DNA from: Actinoplanes sp. TFC3
GTDB lineage: Bacteria; Actinomycetota; Actinomycetes; Mycobacteriales; Micromonosporaceae
Direction: 5' to 3'
Assembly: GCF_001553785.1 (NCBI RefSeq)
Contig: NZ_LOJP01000001.1
Location: forward strand, 2,526,232 to 2,590,231
Length of the DNA stretch: 64,000 nt
In this document: positions 16,529 to 25,736 of the stretch, one piece after another
How positions within the stretch are numbered: the stretch's first letter is position 1
Layout: every line of letters starts with the position of its first letter
Notes under the pieces: generated by a model
What the model saw: the letters and a program-made list of their open reading frames with translations, nothing else
Database searches by the model: none
What the model was told of the DNA's origin: nothing
Program-made: the position numbers and the translations under genes

Positions 16529-17923
16529 TCAGCTAGCCAGGGAGGTGATGATGCTCTTGTAGCGCGCCGCGGCCTTCGGGTTCGCCGTGGTGGGGTAGAC
16601 GTTGCAGGTGCAATATCGTTCGCTCTCGTTGAACAGCGAAACGAACGCAATGGAACCCGGTGCGGCGGTGTTCTTCGCCTTCAACCAGTCGTAGACGTAG
16701 GTGAAGTACGCCGGGTTGTCGCCACCCGAAGCCGAGGAGCCGGTGGCCACGCTGAACTCGCCGATCGCGAACGGCAGGCCCTTCGAACGGGCGAAGTTGT
16801 ACCACCAGTTCCAGCCGTACGTCTGCGTGAAGTGCAGGTTGGCGTTCGCAGCCGAGTTGTAGGCCGGGTACCAGTCGTACGCGTCGATGGCGATGACATC
16901 GACCAGGCCGGCGACGTACAGGGTGGACGGGTCGGCCACAAGTTGGTCCTTGCTGGCGCCCTCGTTCGGGTTGAACACGAGCTTCAGCCCCGGCGCCGCC
17001 GCCCGGATCAGCCGCGCGGCCCGGGTGTACTGGTTGCGCCAGGTGGTGGCGTCCTCGGCGAAGGAGAAGCAGCAGTTCATCTCCCAGCCCAGCCGCACGT
17101 AGCCGTTCGGGTCGACGGCCGCGATCTCCTGAGCCAGCTGGGTCCACTGGGCGTCGGTGCCATAGTTTTGGTCGTCGGTCCACAACGGCACCCCGAGGAT
17201 GAAGTCGTCGCGGGTCGCGTTGAACGTGCTGGGCACCGTGTCACCCCACCACGGGTTGAGCTGGTTCTCCCAGGTGCTGCGGTCGGTGAACGCCAGCACG
17301 TTGTCCACCGGCCGGCCCCGCCACGAGGCGAACGCGGTGGCCTGGGCCGGGTCGTGCATGAAGTAGCCGCCGTCGGACCAGGGCAGCCCGGACGCGTGCG
17401 GGCTGGTGCTGCCGGTGTCCGAGGTGACCACGGCGCGGTCCAGCGTGATCGCCTGCCCACCGCTGGAGGCGCTGTTGTGCCGGTTGGTCATGGTGAGCAC
17501 CAGGGTGTGCGTCCCCTGAGCCAGCGCGGGGGACGTCCACACCGGCACGGTCGTCGCGGAGACCGCGGGAGCGTAGTAGTCGACGTCGGCCGCCGCGCCA
17601 CCGTCGATCTTCGCGGTGGCGATGTACGCCCAGGGCTCCTTCATCCCGTACAGGCTGATCTTGTTGCCGGTGAAGCGGATGGTCGCCGACGAGCCGACGT
17701 TCTCCGTCCAGCGGAAGCTGTTGTCGGTGGTCGCCTTGACGCAGTTGTCACCGCAGTAGCCCCAGTCGCCGGAGAACTGGACCTGTCCGAGGCCGGTGCC
17801 CTGGACGGTGTCCTCGATGGTGCTGGTCGTCGTAGCAGCCTGGGCGGTTCCAGTGACCGCCAACGTACCCCCCATGGCCAGAGCGAGGGCCAGAACAGCT
17901 GAGCCCCATCTGCGTACGTACAC
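16529..17923 (-). CDS. Secreted GH26-like glycosidase with N-terminal carbohydrate-binding-like domain
   Basis: The 464-residue precursor has a signal peptide to about residue 29 (TAQAA) and a beta-sandwich domain (about 33-168) like the CBM35/discoidin-type domains fused to actinomycete glycosidases. A TIM barrel then resembles GH26 mannanases and relatives: RLGWEMN with acid/base Glu281, and FAIGEFSVA with nucleophile Glu389. The GTG at 17923 is chosen for its GGAGGAGG site and because the signal peptide starts there. A mannan- or beta-glucan-type polysaccharide is a plausible target. It stands alone and lacks the operator seen at the neighbouring GH16 gene. Confidence 0.8.
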   Translation of the reverse strand: MYVRRWGSAVLALALAMGGTLAVTGTAQAATTTSTIEDTVQGTGLGQVQFSGDWGYCGDNCVKATTDNSFRWTENVGSSATIRFTGNKISLYGMKEPWAYIATAKIDGGAAADVDYYAPAVSATTVPVWTSPALAQGTHTLVLTMTNRHNSASSGGQAITLDRAVVTSDTGSTSPHASGLPWSDGGYFMHDPAQATAFASWRGRPVDNVLAFTDRSTWENQLNPWWGDTVPSTFNATRDDFILGVPLWTDDQNYGTDAQWTQLAQEIAAVDPNGYVRLGWEMNCCFSFAEDATTWRNQYTRAARLIRAAAPGLKLVFNPNEGASKDQLVADPSTLYVAGLVDVIAIDAYDWYPAYNSAANANLHFTQTYGWNWWYNFARSKGLPFAIGEFSVATGSSASGGDNPAYFTYVYDWLKAKNTAAPGSIAFVSLFNESERYCTCNVYPTTANPKAAARYKSIITSLAS

Positions 17924-17995
17924 GTTGCCTCCTCCAGGTGTGGCGCATTGCCGCCGCAAGATCCTATCGGAAAGTCGAGTGTGGAATTGACCCAT

Positions 17996-18273
17996 CGGAC
18001 ATTAGCCGTATTTGATTCATTGTGCCCCTCCCGCTGTCCCCAAAGCCGAAGCTGTGGCTGGCGGATAGACCCGCAAGGTCCAAAACCCTCATTGACGAGC
18101 CGGTCGTTTAGTAGTCTCTGGAACCTGCGCACCATTCGCCGCTTGGGCCGGACGAACAGCACGCCGGTGTCATGGATGTCTGGGCCCGGAACCGAGAATC
18201 CTTCAGCCTTATGGACCAGCGGGCCGTGCGCCAGCCTGCGCAGCGCTCGCTCGAACAGCTCGCGGTGCTCCAT
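17996..18273 (-). pseudogene. Possible gene remnant (unrecognised)
   Basis: From the ATG at 18273 the minus strand encodes MEHRELFERALRRLAHGPLV, then FSVPGPDIHDTGVLFVRPKR and MVRRFQRLLNDRLV, with actinomycete-like codon use for about 75 codons. The frame then continues with lower codon quality through the promoter and start of the GH26-like gene. I do not recognise the family. It may be the 5' end of a gene truncated at the border of the caspase-helicase island, or a chance frame. Confidence 0.25.
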
Positions 18274-18435
18274 GGTGCTTGACGGCTTTCAGATGGGGGC
18301 GGACCACTAGCAGGTACTCGGTCAGGGCCGCTACCTACCCACTGCGTGACTCAATGGTCTGCTATCCGACAGTGCTCTGTTGTGCGCGCGGCATTCCTTT
18401 TAGGTTAGTTCGTTGTTGCCGAGCGAGGAGACTGC

Positions 18436-18816
18436 ATGTCGGAGGCCAAGTTCCAGGTCGATTTCACGAGCCGGCCGGGAGAGGATGACTTCCAAGTCGA
18501 TCGGCTCACCGATGAACTCGCCGACGATCTGCGTGAGCTCGGCGAGGTGTCATTTCTGTCAGCCGGTCCGCCGCTGCCGGGAAGTAAAGGAGCCGTCGAG
18601 GTTGCTACCGGCGCACTGGCACTGGTGGCTGGAACGGACCCCGCAATCGTGCAAAGTGTCGTGGAGCTACTGGCCGCCTTTCTCCGGCGGAACGCGGGCC
18701 GCCGGGTTCATCTCAAAGTGGCGGACGTCGAGCTGACCATTGACCAGCCCAGCCGGGCCGAAACCGCGGAGTTGATCCGTACGGTGCAGACCGCCATCGA
18801 GCGGTCGCAGCGCTGA
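18436..18816 (+). CDS. EACC1-like effector-associated component
   Basis: The 126-residue protein has a variable acidic N-terminus and a C-terminal core (LALVAGTDPAIVQSVVELLAAFL, then VHLKVADVELTIDQ and ETAELIRTVQTAIE). This resembles Effector-Associated Constant Component 1, a small conserved partner known from comparative genomics of NTP-dependent prokaryotic conflict systems with caspase- or trypsin-like effectors. Its stop overlaps the start of the caspase-helicase gene by 1 nt (TGATG), so the two are probably translated together. An adaptor or regulatory role toward the effector is inferred from family and context. Base composition is lower in GC than the flanks. Confidence 0.72.
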   Translation: MSEAKFQVDFTSRPGEDDFQVDRLTDELADDLRELGEVSFLSAGPPLPGSKGAVEVATGALALVAGTDPAIVQSVVELLAAFLRRNAGRRVHLKVADVELTIDQPSRAETAELIRTVQTAIERSQR

Positions 18817-21800
18817 TGGGCCGTTACGCGCTTTTGCTGGGGACCTCGACTTATCACGCGGACAAGCAACTGGCAGACCTTCCCTCGGTCCGGCAGGATG
18901 TGCACCAACTCAAAGCCGTCCTGGACGAAGCGGGCCAGTTCGACGACGTTATTGCCCTCCTGGATCTTCCCCAACAGGCACTTGTCCAGGCCGTCGAGGA
19001 CTTCTATGCCGCACGACGGGGAACTGATACCGCCCTGCTTTACTACTCCGGGCACGGCATTCGGCATGACGACCGGCAGTCCGTGTTCTTGGCCGCCACC
19101 GACACTGTCACCACGAACTTGGCGGCAACGGCGCTCGACACCGATGGACAGCTCCGGCTGCTTCTCAATCACACCAGCGCCTCCAGCAAGGTTGTTCTGC
19201 TGGACTGCTGCTATTCCGGTGCGTTCAGCACTCGCGCGCGAATCAGCGGCGGTATGCGGGTTGAGCCCCGCCGCGGGCGACGCGAGCTTGGCACTTTTGT
19301 CCTCACGTCCAGCACCTACCGCGAGGCGTCCAAAGCGCAGGGCCCGGACCAGCCCTCCGTCTTCACCGAAACGTTGCTCGAGGGTCTGCGGGGTGCGGCA
19401 GAACCGGGGGAGGGCGGCTGGCTGACCACCAGTGAGCTGTCCCGGTACGTCATGACCGAAATGGCTCGCAAACGGATGCCCAAGCCGGTCGAGTCGAGCG
19501 AAGGTGTCACCGAACCGGCTCAACTGGTCCTCATCGGAGACGACAAGAATGAGGTCGAGGCCGCTGTTCCTCGAACCGGTGATGATGAGGCGGCATTCGA
19601 CGCGGATCAATGGCGGCGGCTTCTTCGTTACTATGTAGGCTGTTTGCGGAGATCGGCAGTGCTGCAGGCGTTGATCAATCCGGCACGCCAAGAAACGTAC
19701 GCGGTTTTCAACGGGGGCGCGGAGCAGGTTTATGCGGCCAAGGCAACAGCACGGGTCCAGCTGACCGATCAGGTCGCGAGGGTTGCGCATCAGGCGCGAA
19801 CGGACGGCAAGAGCCTGGTGTACGGCTACGCCGTGGCCGTAGTGAAGCCGCAGGATCGTCCGGTCTATGCGCCGCTCCTGGTGTGCGATGTCGAGGTGAG
19901 CCCGACCGGTGAACTGCATGCAGCCTTTCCGCCGAGACCCAATCTCGCCGTCGCCGACCTTCGCAAGCTGTCTGACTTGGAGGTGGAACAACTTACCGAG
20001 CGAGTCGCCCAGATGTTCGTACCCGGGGATCCCGCCTCTGTTCTGGCCACTACCGATCTGTTGATGAAGACTTTCGGGCTGGGACCTCTCGGCACCATCG
20101 ACCCCACCGATCTGGCCGGCATTCTGCGGCCTGCGCCGATCGACCGGGTGCAGAACGTTGCGGTGCTGTATTCCGCCGACGATGCCGGCGGGCCGCAGCG
20201 TGAATTGCTCCAGGATCTGGAAGTGCTCATCAGGAATCCAACCGCGATCAGGGGTACGGCGCTGGGATCGCTGGCCGAAAAGTCGACGAAGACGCTCGAT
20301 CGCCCTGTTCGCATCGTCGCACCGGATCGCCTGAATGAGGCACAAGAAGAGATCATCACGGCGGCAATGATGCGGCGGCTCACCGTTGCTCAAGGACCGC
20401 CTGGAACGGGTAAGAGTCAGCTGGTGACAGCGTTGCTGGCGACAGCAACGGCGGCTGGCGAAAAGGTGCTGATCGGATCCACCGGTAATCAGGCCGTCAC
20501 CTCGGTATCGAACAAGGCCTTCGAGCTGGTCGGTTCCGGATTGCTCATGCGGACCGGCAACAAGAGGATCCGGGCAACCGAACCTGAGGTACTGACGGAA
20601 TTGTTGTCCTCCGGCCCTCAGCGTCTACCTGATGAACAGACGCCCGCCGCGGAACTCCGGCTCGTCGCCGAAGAGGTCACCGAAATTCGCAACACCCTTG
20701 ATGACGTACGACTTGTCGAACGCGATCTGGCCGATCTCGCTCTGGAACGTACGGCCAAGCCAGGCAGTTTGGAGTTGCCGGCGAACGACGAGGAACTTCA
20801 CCGGCTCCTTGCACTTACCGAACGCGCCCTGCACAGCAAACTCATCGGTTGGTGGTATCGCTGGCTACTCCGTCGCCGGCACGGTGTGAACCGCACCGCC
20901 ATTACAGAGCTGGCCTGGCATGCACAGATCGAAGCGCAATGGCGTGCACGACGCTCCGCGCTACCCAGCGATGACGGCTGCTGGGATCGGCTCACCACGC
21001 TGACCGGATCAGAGCGCCCCGCGCACAGTGTGGAACTGCTCCGCGCCCAAATTTCCCGGAGGACAACAACCGGATCGGAGGTGCTGCAGAAACGGGTCGA
21101 CGAGCTTTCCAAAGACCGTCCCGATCGGTACGCCTGCTTCCCGCAGTTGCTGGAAACGTTGCCCGGATGGGCCGTCACCGCGATGTCCGCCCGTCAGTTC
21201 AAGCCCGATCCAGCCATGTTCGACCTGGTGGTTATCGACGAGGCGGCGCAATGCACCATCCCGGCGATCCTTCCGATGCTCTTCCGGGCCAAGCGCGCGC
21301 TCATTATCGGTGACCCGCGTCAGCTGCAGCCGGTCATCACTTTGTCGGAGGGGGAGGACAACGAGCAGCAGGGCCAAGCCGGACTGTCCCGACGGTGGCT
21401 CAAAGCCCGGCACCTGACTTTCACGCGGCATTCGACTTACGACGCTTTCGCCGACGCGGCCGGACAGGCTTTCCTGCTCGACGAGCACTACCGATGCCAC
21501 CCGGACATCGTGGAACCGTCCAACCGTGAGGTCTATCAGCGCCGGCTCACTGTGCTCACCGATCCGAGCCGGTTGGCCGCACCCGCTGAGCATCCGCTGC
21601 GGTGGCGCCATGTCAGCGGCGCTTTCGAGCACGGCCTCGCCGGGTCAGGTGTCAACCTCCTGGAGGTTGCCGAGGTCGTGCAGCAGGTGGCCGAGCTTCG
21701 TCATCAATTCCCTGATGTCCGCATCGGCGTGGTGACGCCTCTAGCGCGCCAGCAGCGGGAATTGGAGCGCGCGTTGCACAGGGCCGGCTTGCTGAATGGC

Positions 21801-22340
21801 GAGCTGTTCTGTGCGACTATTCACCGGTTCCAGGGCAGCGAGCGCGACATCATGGTCGTCTCACCGGTCGGCGCTCACGGAATTCGTGACCGTACGCGAG
21901 ACTGGCTGATCCACCAGATGAACCTGTGGAACGTCGCGATCACCCGGGCCAAGTCGCAGCTGATCGTTGTGGGCGACCAATCATGGTGGTCGGCGCAACG
22001 GGGAATGCTGTCCACGATTGCGATCGAGGGTGGCGCTCGCACGGAGGTGCGCGACCGTGAGACGCCGGCGGCTGATCTGTTGCACGCCGCGCTGCGCCGC
22101 CGGGGCGCCCACGTCCAGCGCAACGTGACGGTGCAGGGGCAGCTGTTCGACCTTGTGGTGCGTGGCGCGGAACTCGAACTGCCGGTTCTGGTTGACGACC
22201 CGGATGGTGATGCTGACGGCCGTGCTTTCCGGAAGGTCCTCGCTCGGCTTGACATCGCCGGAGGTCATCGCGTACCGGCTTGGCGGTGCACGGCTGAGGC
22301 CGATCTGGTGGCTGATGAGCTGCTCGCCGCAGTGGGGTAG
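18816..22340 (+). CDS. Caspase-SF1 helicase-nuclease-like fusion protein (conflict-system effector)
   Basis: The 1174-residue protein fuses three modules. Residues 1-240 are a caspase/metacaspase (C14) domain with catalytic His80 (YYSGHG) and Cys132 (LDCCYSG). After a connecting region (about 250-500) comes an Upf1/Dna2-like SF1 helicase: Walker A at 527-534 (GPPGTGKS), Walker B near 803-809 (DLVVIDEA), GDPRQLQPV, LDEHYRCHPDI, and motif VI (NVAITRAKSQLIVVGD) near 1039. The last 100 residues resemble Vsr/DUF559-type PD-(D/E)XK nucleases, but the usual acidic-x-lysine strand reads LPVLVDD. Coupled to EACC1, it looks like an anti-phage or suicide effector: nucleic-acid sensing by the helicase could gate the protease. 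That mechanism is inference. Confidence 0.88.
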   Translation: MGRYALLLGTSTYHADKQLADLPSVRQDVHQLKAVLDEAGQFDDVIALLDLPQQALVQAVEDFYAARRGTDTALLYYSGHGIRHDDRQSVFLAATDTVTTNLAATALDTDGQLRLLLNHTSASSKVVLLDCCYSGAFSTRARISGGMRVEPRRGRRELGTFVLTSSTYREASKAQGPDQPSVFTETLLEGLRGAAEPGEGGWLTTSELSRYVMTEMARKRMPKPVESSEGVTEPAQLVLIGDDKNEVEAAVPRTGDDEAAFDADQWRRLLRYYVGCLRRSAVLQALINPARQETYAVFNGGAEQVYAAKATARVQLTDQVARVAHQARTDGKSLVYGYAVAVVKPQDRPVYAPLLVCDVEVSPTGELHAAFPPRPNLAVADLRKLSDLEVEQLTERVAQMFVPGDPASVLATTDLLMKTFGLGPLGTIDPTDLAGILRPAPIDRVQNVAVLYSADDAGGPQRELLQDLEVLIRNPTAIRGTALGSLAEKSTKTLDRPVRIVAPDRLNEAQEEIITAAMMRRLTVAQGPPGTGKSQLVTALLATATAAGEKVLIGSTGNQAVTSVSNKAFELVGSGLLMRTGNKRIRATEPEVLTELLSSGPQRLPDEQTPAAELRLVAEEVTEIRNTLDDVRLVERDLADLALERTAKPGSLELPANDEELHRLLALTERALHSKLIGWWYRWLLRRRHGVNRTAITELAWHAQIEAQWRARRSALPSDDGCWDRLTTLTGSERPAHSVELLRAQISRRTTTGSEVLQKRVDELSKDRPDRYACFPQLLETLPGWAVTAMSARQFKPDPAMFDLVVIDEAAQCTIPAILPMLFRAKRALIIGDPRQLQPVITLSEGEDNEQQGQAGLSRRWLKARHLTFTRHSTYDAFADAAGQAFLLDEHYRCHPDIVEPSNREVYQRRLTVLTDPSRLAAPAEHPLRWRHVSGAFEHGLAGSGVNLLEVAEVVQQVAELRHQFPDVRIGVVTPLARQQRELERALHRAGLLNGELFCATIHRFQGSERDIMVVSPVGAHGIRDRTRDWLIHQMNLWNVAITRAKSQLIVVGDQSWWSAQRGMLSTIAIEGGARTEVRDRETPAADLLHAALRRRGAHVQRNVTVQGQLFDLVVRGAELELPVLVDDPDGDADGRAFRKVLARLDIAGGHRVPAWRCTAEADLVADELLAAVG

Positions 22341-22496
22341 CTGCTGATGCCGAGGGCTTGATTCCTGCCACCGGAACCGGCGGGCGGTTGCGCGCCACCG
22401 GCGGCACGGCACTACCCGCGGCTCACGTCACCACGAGTTTCCTGGCCACCCGGCTGTCACGTGCGAGATCGTCGAAGACGGCGTGCATGTTCACGA

Positions 22497-22538
22497 CGAG
22501 GCGGTCCGGATCGCGGTTGCGGCCGCCGGACCGCCTCG
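22497..22538. terminator. Hairpin terminator after the caspase-helicase gene
   Basis: A perfect 13-bp inverted repeat (CGAGGCGGTCCGG at 22497-22509, complement at 22526-22538) with a 16-nt loop lies in the 267-bp gap between two convergent genes. Nothing else is seen in this gap. Confidence 0.65.
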
Positions 22539-22607
22539 CATTTCGTGACCGGCACGATTACCACCGCGGGGATGACTGAGTGCCGGTGCTGCCCGGGAAG
22601 CTGGCAA

Positions 22608-22991
22608 TTACGCGGTTACGGCGATCATCTCGATCTCGACCCGGGCGCCCTTGGGTAGCGCCTTGACCGCGTAGGCAGCGCGGGCCGGGAGGGACTTGCC
22701 GGTGAAGACTGAGGCGTAGACCTCGTTGACGGCTGCGAAGTCGTCAATGTCGGTCAGCAGGACGGTGGTTTTGACGACGGTGTCGATGGAGGCACCCGCC
22801 TCGGTGAGGATCGCCGCCGCGTTACGCAGGGATTGCCGGGCCTCGTCGCGTACGTCGGGGCCGGCGAACTCGCCGGTCGCCGGGTCGATGGGTAGCTGGC
22901 CGGAGACGAAGACGAAGCCGTTGGCCTTGACGGCCTGGGCGTACGGGCCGATGGCGGCGGGCGCCTCGGCGGTGTTGACGGTTGTGGTCAC
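22608..22991 (-). CDS. RidA-family enamine/imine deaminase
   Basis: This 127-residue protein is a complete YjgF/RidA domain: PAAIGPYAQAVKANGFVFVSGQLPIDP at the N-terminus, Arg104 in LPARAAYAV for carboxylate binding, and the terminal VEIEMIAVTA with Glu119. RidA hydrolyses the reactive 2-aminoacrylate and related enamines released by PLP enzymes. It lies last in an operon directly after a class V aminotransferase-fold PLP protein (4-nt overlap), in keeping with clearing that enzyme's intermediates. Confidence 0.93.
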   Translation of the reverse strand: MTTTVNTAEAPAAIGPYAQAVKANGFVFVSGQLPIDPATGEFAGPDVRDEARQSLRNAAAILTEAGASIDTVVKTTVLLTDIDDFAAVNEVYASVFTGKSLPARAAYAVKALPKGARVEIEMIAVTA

Positions 22992-24064
22992 GAAATGCCT
23001 CCGAGGATGGTGCCGACGAGGGGGAAGACGGCGGGATCAGTCGTCGCGTGGACGCTCAGGCGGATGCGCTCGTTGCCGTGGGCGGTGGCGGTGATGCCGG
23101 CGTCCTGCAGGCGGCTGAGAGCCTGCTGGGCATCGGCGACGCGTACGACGACGATGCCGGCCCGTTGACGCGCGTCCACGGGGGAGAGTACCGGCGAGGA
23201 CAGGGCCGCGATCAGCGCGTCGACCCGCTCCTGGATGCGGGCCTCGACCGTGGCGACGCCGAAGCCTTCCAGGTCTTCCAGGGCGGTGCCCAGAGCGGCC
23301 GAGGAGTACGGCGACAGGTTGGTGACCGAGAGCCGGCCGGCGCCCTCCAGCACCGGGTGCGGCCGGCCGTCGTAACCGGTCGGGTCCTCAACGCCGGTCC
23401 AGCTACCCAGGACCGGGCGCAGGCGGTCGAGGGCGCGTGGCGAGAGCGTGAGGAAACCGGTGCCCCAGCCGGCGCGCAGCCATTTCTGGCCGCCGGCCAC
23501 CAGCACGTCCGCCTGCGTCCAGTCCTGGTCGAGGACGCCGAAGCCCTGGATCGCGTCGACGATCAGCAGGCGGTCGCCGACCACCTTGCGCAGGGCGGTC
23601 AGGTCGGCGCGGTAGCCGGTGCGAAAGTCGACGGCGCTGAGCGCCACCGCGGTCGTGGCGGGGGTGAGGTCGTCGGCCACGACCGCCGGGGTCATCTCGG
23701 TGCTGTCGATCTGTTTCACCCGCAGCAGCCCGGCCTCCTGCGCCCGCCACCAGGGGTACAGGTTGGACGGGAACTCGCCGCTGCTGACCAGAACCTCGCC
23801 GCCGGGCATGCCGAAGGCGATCTGCTGCAGGCCCGCCGAGGTGCTGGTGGCCAGGGTGCAGGCCGGCAGCGCGAAGCCGGTCAGGCGGGAGACGGCTGCC
23901 AGGGCGCGCCGATCGGCCGCGTGCAGCACGGCGCTGGAGACACCGGTCACCGAGCCCTCAACAGCCTCGGTGACGCTTCGCAGCACGGCCCGCGAGGGCG
24001 GGCCGTAGCTCGCGAAGTTCAGGTAGCCCAGCGGCTCCTCGAACGACGTGAGGTAGTCGCTCAC
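22988..24064 (-). CDS. Class V aminotransferase-fold PLP enzyme
   Basis: The 358-residue protein has the fold type I class V pattern: [14 protein letters not shown] at the N-terminus, [13 protein letters not shown] for the cofactor phosphate, [12 protein letters not shown] with the aspartate that contacts the pyridine nitrogen, and Lys194 in [13 protein letters not shown] as the Schiff-base lysine. The family includes serine-glyoxylate aminotransferases, cysteine desulfurases, kynureninases and epimerases. With an amino-acid importer and RidA in the same operon, catabolism of an imported amino acid is likely. The substrate is not readable from the sequence. Confidence 0.88.
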   Translation of the reverse strand: MSDYLTSFEEPLGYLNFASYGPPSRAVLRSVTEAVEGSVTGVSSAVLHAADRRALAAVSRLTGFALPACTLATSTSAGLQQIAFGMPGGEVLVSSGEFPSNLYPWWRAQEAGLLRVKQIDSTEMTPAVVADDLTPATTAVALSAVDFRTGYRADLTALRKVVGDRLLIVDAIQGFGVLDQDWTQADVLVAGGQKWLRAGWGTGFLTLSPRALDRLRPVLGSWTGVEDPTGYDGRPHPVLEGAGRLSVTNLSPYSSAALGTALEDLEGFGVATVEARIQERVDALIAALSSPVLSPVDARQRAGIVVVRVADAQQALSRLQDAGITATAHGNERIRLSVHATTDPAVFPLVGTILGGIS

Positions 24065-24834
24065 TCCAGCACCCGCTTGAGGAACTGGCGGGTGCGCGCC
24101 TCCTGCGGCGCGACCAGGACCTGCTCGACCGGGCCCTGCTCGACGATGCCGGCGTCGGCCATGAACACGACCCGGTCGGCGACCTCGCGAGCGAATTGGA
24201 TCTCGTGGGTCACCACGAGCATCGTCATGCCCTGGGCGGCCAGGTCGGACATGACGGTGAGGACCTCGCCGACCAGCTCCGGGTCGAGTGCCGAGGTGGG
24301 CTCGTCGAAGAGCAGGAACAACGGTTTCATGGCGACGGCGCGGGCGATGGCGACGCGCTGGCGCTGACCGCCGGAGAGCTGACCCGGGTATGCCCGCGCC
24401 TTCTCCGACAGGCCGACGCGGGCCAGCACCTCCAGGGCCTCGGCGCGCACCGTGGCGGCGGGCCGGCGCTGCACTCGTACCGGGCCTTCCATCACGTTGT
24501 CCAGCACGGTGAGGTGCGGGAAAAGGTTGAAGTGCTGGAACACCATGGCGGTTTTGGCGCGCTGGGCCGAGACCTTACGCTCGCTGAGTTCGTACAGCTT
24601 GCCGTCGCGCAGGCGGAAGCCCATCGGCTCGCCGTCGACCCACACCTCGCCGCTGTCCGGCTTTTCCAAATGATTGAGGGTACGCAGGAAGGTCGACTTG
24701 CCGGCACCGGACGGGCCGATGATGCAGACGACCTCGCCGGTGCTCACCTGCAGGGACACCTCGTTGAGTACGACGTGGTCGCCGTACGCCTTGGTGATCT
24801 TGCGGGCGTCCAGGACCAGACCCGAGTCGTTCAC
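24061..24834 (-). CDS. Polar amino acid ABC transporter ATPase, GlnQ type
   Basis: The 257-residue ATPase has Walker A (GPSGAGKST, 40-48), the signature [14 protein letters not shown] and Walker [14 protein letters not shown], plus the D-loop and the switch histidine ([12 protein letters not shown]). The insertion after Walker A ([20 protein letters not shown]) is typical of the polar amino acid branch. It overlaps the aminotransferase start and the permease stop by 4 nt each and powers the importer formed with the next two genes. Confidence 0.95.
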   Translation of the reverse strand: MNDSGLVLDARKITKAYGDHVVLNEVSLQVSTGEVVCIIGPSGAGKSTFLRTLNHLEKPDSGEVWVDGEPMGFRLRDGKLYELSERKVSAQRAKTAMVFQHFNLFPHLTVLDNVMEGPVRVQRRPAATVRAEALEVLARVGLSEKARAYPGQLSGGQRQRVAIARAVAMKPLFLLFDEPTSALDPELVGEVLTVMSDLAAQGMTMLVVTHEIQFAREVADRVVFMADAGIVEQGPVEQVLVAPQEARTRQFLKRVLE

Positions 24835-25736
24835 TGCGGACTCCTCACCATCGGCGGCCGGCCGAGGTTCAGCGCGATCCTGCGCCTCAGCGATGCGGGG
24901 CCGGTGCGGCGATCCTGCCGGTCGAACCCGCGTTCCAGGTAGTACTGCCCGACGCTCGCCACGGTGACGATGACCATGTACCAGATCGCCGCGGCGATCA
25001 GGGTTTCCATCACCTGCAGGTTGAAGGACGAGATGTTGTTCGCGGCGCGGATCAGCTCCACATAGCCGATCACCGACGCCATCGCCGTACCCTTGAGCAT
25101 GTTGATGAAGTCGTTGCCCGTCGGCGGAATGATCACCCGCATCGCCTGCGGCAGCACGATGCGCCGCAGCCGCTGGGCGGGGGTCTCACCGATCGACTGC
25201 GCGGCCTCGATCTGGCCCTTGTCGACGCTCTTGAGCCCGGCCCGCACGATCTCCGCCATGTAGGCGCTCTCGTTCAGCGCCAGACCGAGGAACGCGGCCA
25301 CGAAGGTCGTCATGACCGCGTTGGTCTCGACGTCGAGGACCTTCAGATCGGTGAACGGCACCCCGAGCGTCAGCCGCGGGTAGATCAGCGCCAGGTTGTA
25401 CCAGAGCAGGATCTGCAACAGCACCGGCAGGCCCCGGAACAACCAGGTGTACGCGCCGGCGAAGACGCGTGCCACCGGGTTGTGCGAGATCCGCATGAGC
25501 GCGATCAGAATGCCGATCACGATGGCCACGCCCTGAGCGACGACGGCCAGGACGATCGTGCCGACCAGGCCCTTGAGGATGATCGGCGACCACAGGTAGT
25601 ACGGAATGTCGCGGTACGAGATGTCGCCGTGTGCGGCGCCCCAGCTCAGCGCCAGGAGCACCAGCACGATGAGTACGCCGCTGATCCAGCGGCCCCAGTG
25701 CCGCAGCCGCACTTGCGGCAGCAGGTCCTGGGTCAT
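24831..25736 (-). CDS. Polar amino acid ABC transporter permease
   Basis: The 301-residue membrane protein has about five hydrophobic segments and the HisM/GlnP signature ([30 protein letters not shown]) with the EAA loop [22 protein letters not shown]. Only one permease gene is present, so it probably forms a homodimer. The ATG at 25736 overlaps the stop of the binding-protein gene by 1 nt (TGATG). Confidence 0.94.
   Translation of the reverse strand: MTQDLLPQVRLRHWGRWISGVLIVLVLLALSWGAAHGDISYRDIPYYLWSPIILKGLVGTIVLAVVAQGVAIVIGILIALMRISHNPVARVFAGAYTWLFRGLPVLLQILLWYNLALIYPRLTLGVPFTDLKVLDVETNAVMTTFVAAFLGLALNESAYMAEIVRAGLKSVDKGQIEAAQSIGETPAQRLRRIVLPQAMRVIIPPTGNDFINMLKGTAMASVIGYVELIRAANNISSFNLQVMETLIAAAIWYMVIVTVASVGQYYLERGFDRQDRRTGPASLRRRIALNLGRPPMVRSPQ

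Noticed and set aside
18708..20393. Minus-strand frame opposite the caspase-helicase gene
   Set aside because: No domain signals, while the plus strand carries caspase and Walker motifs.
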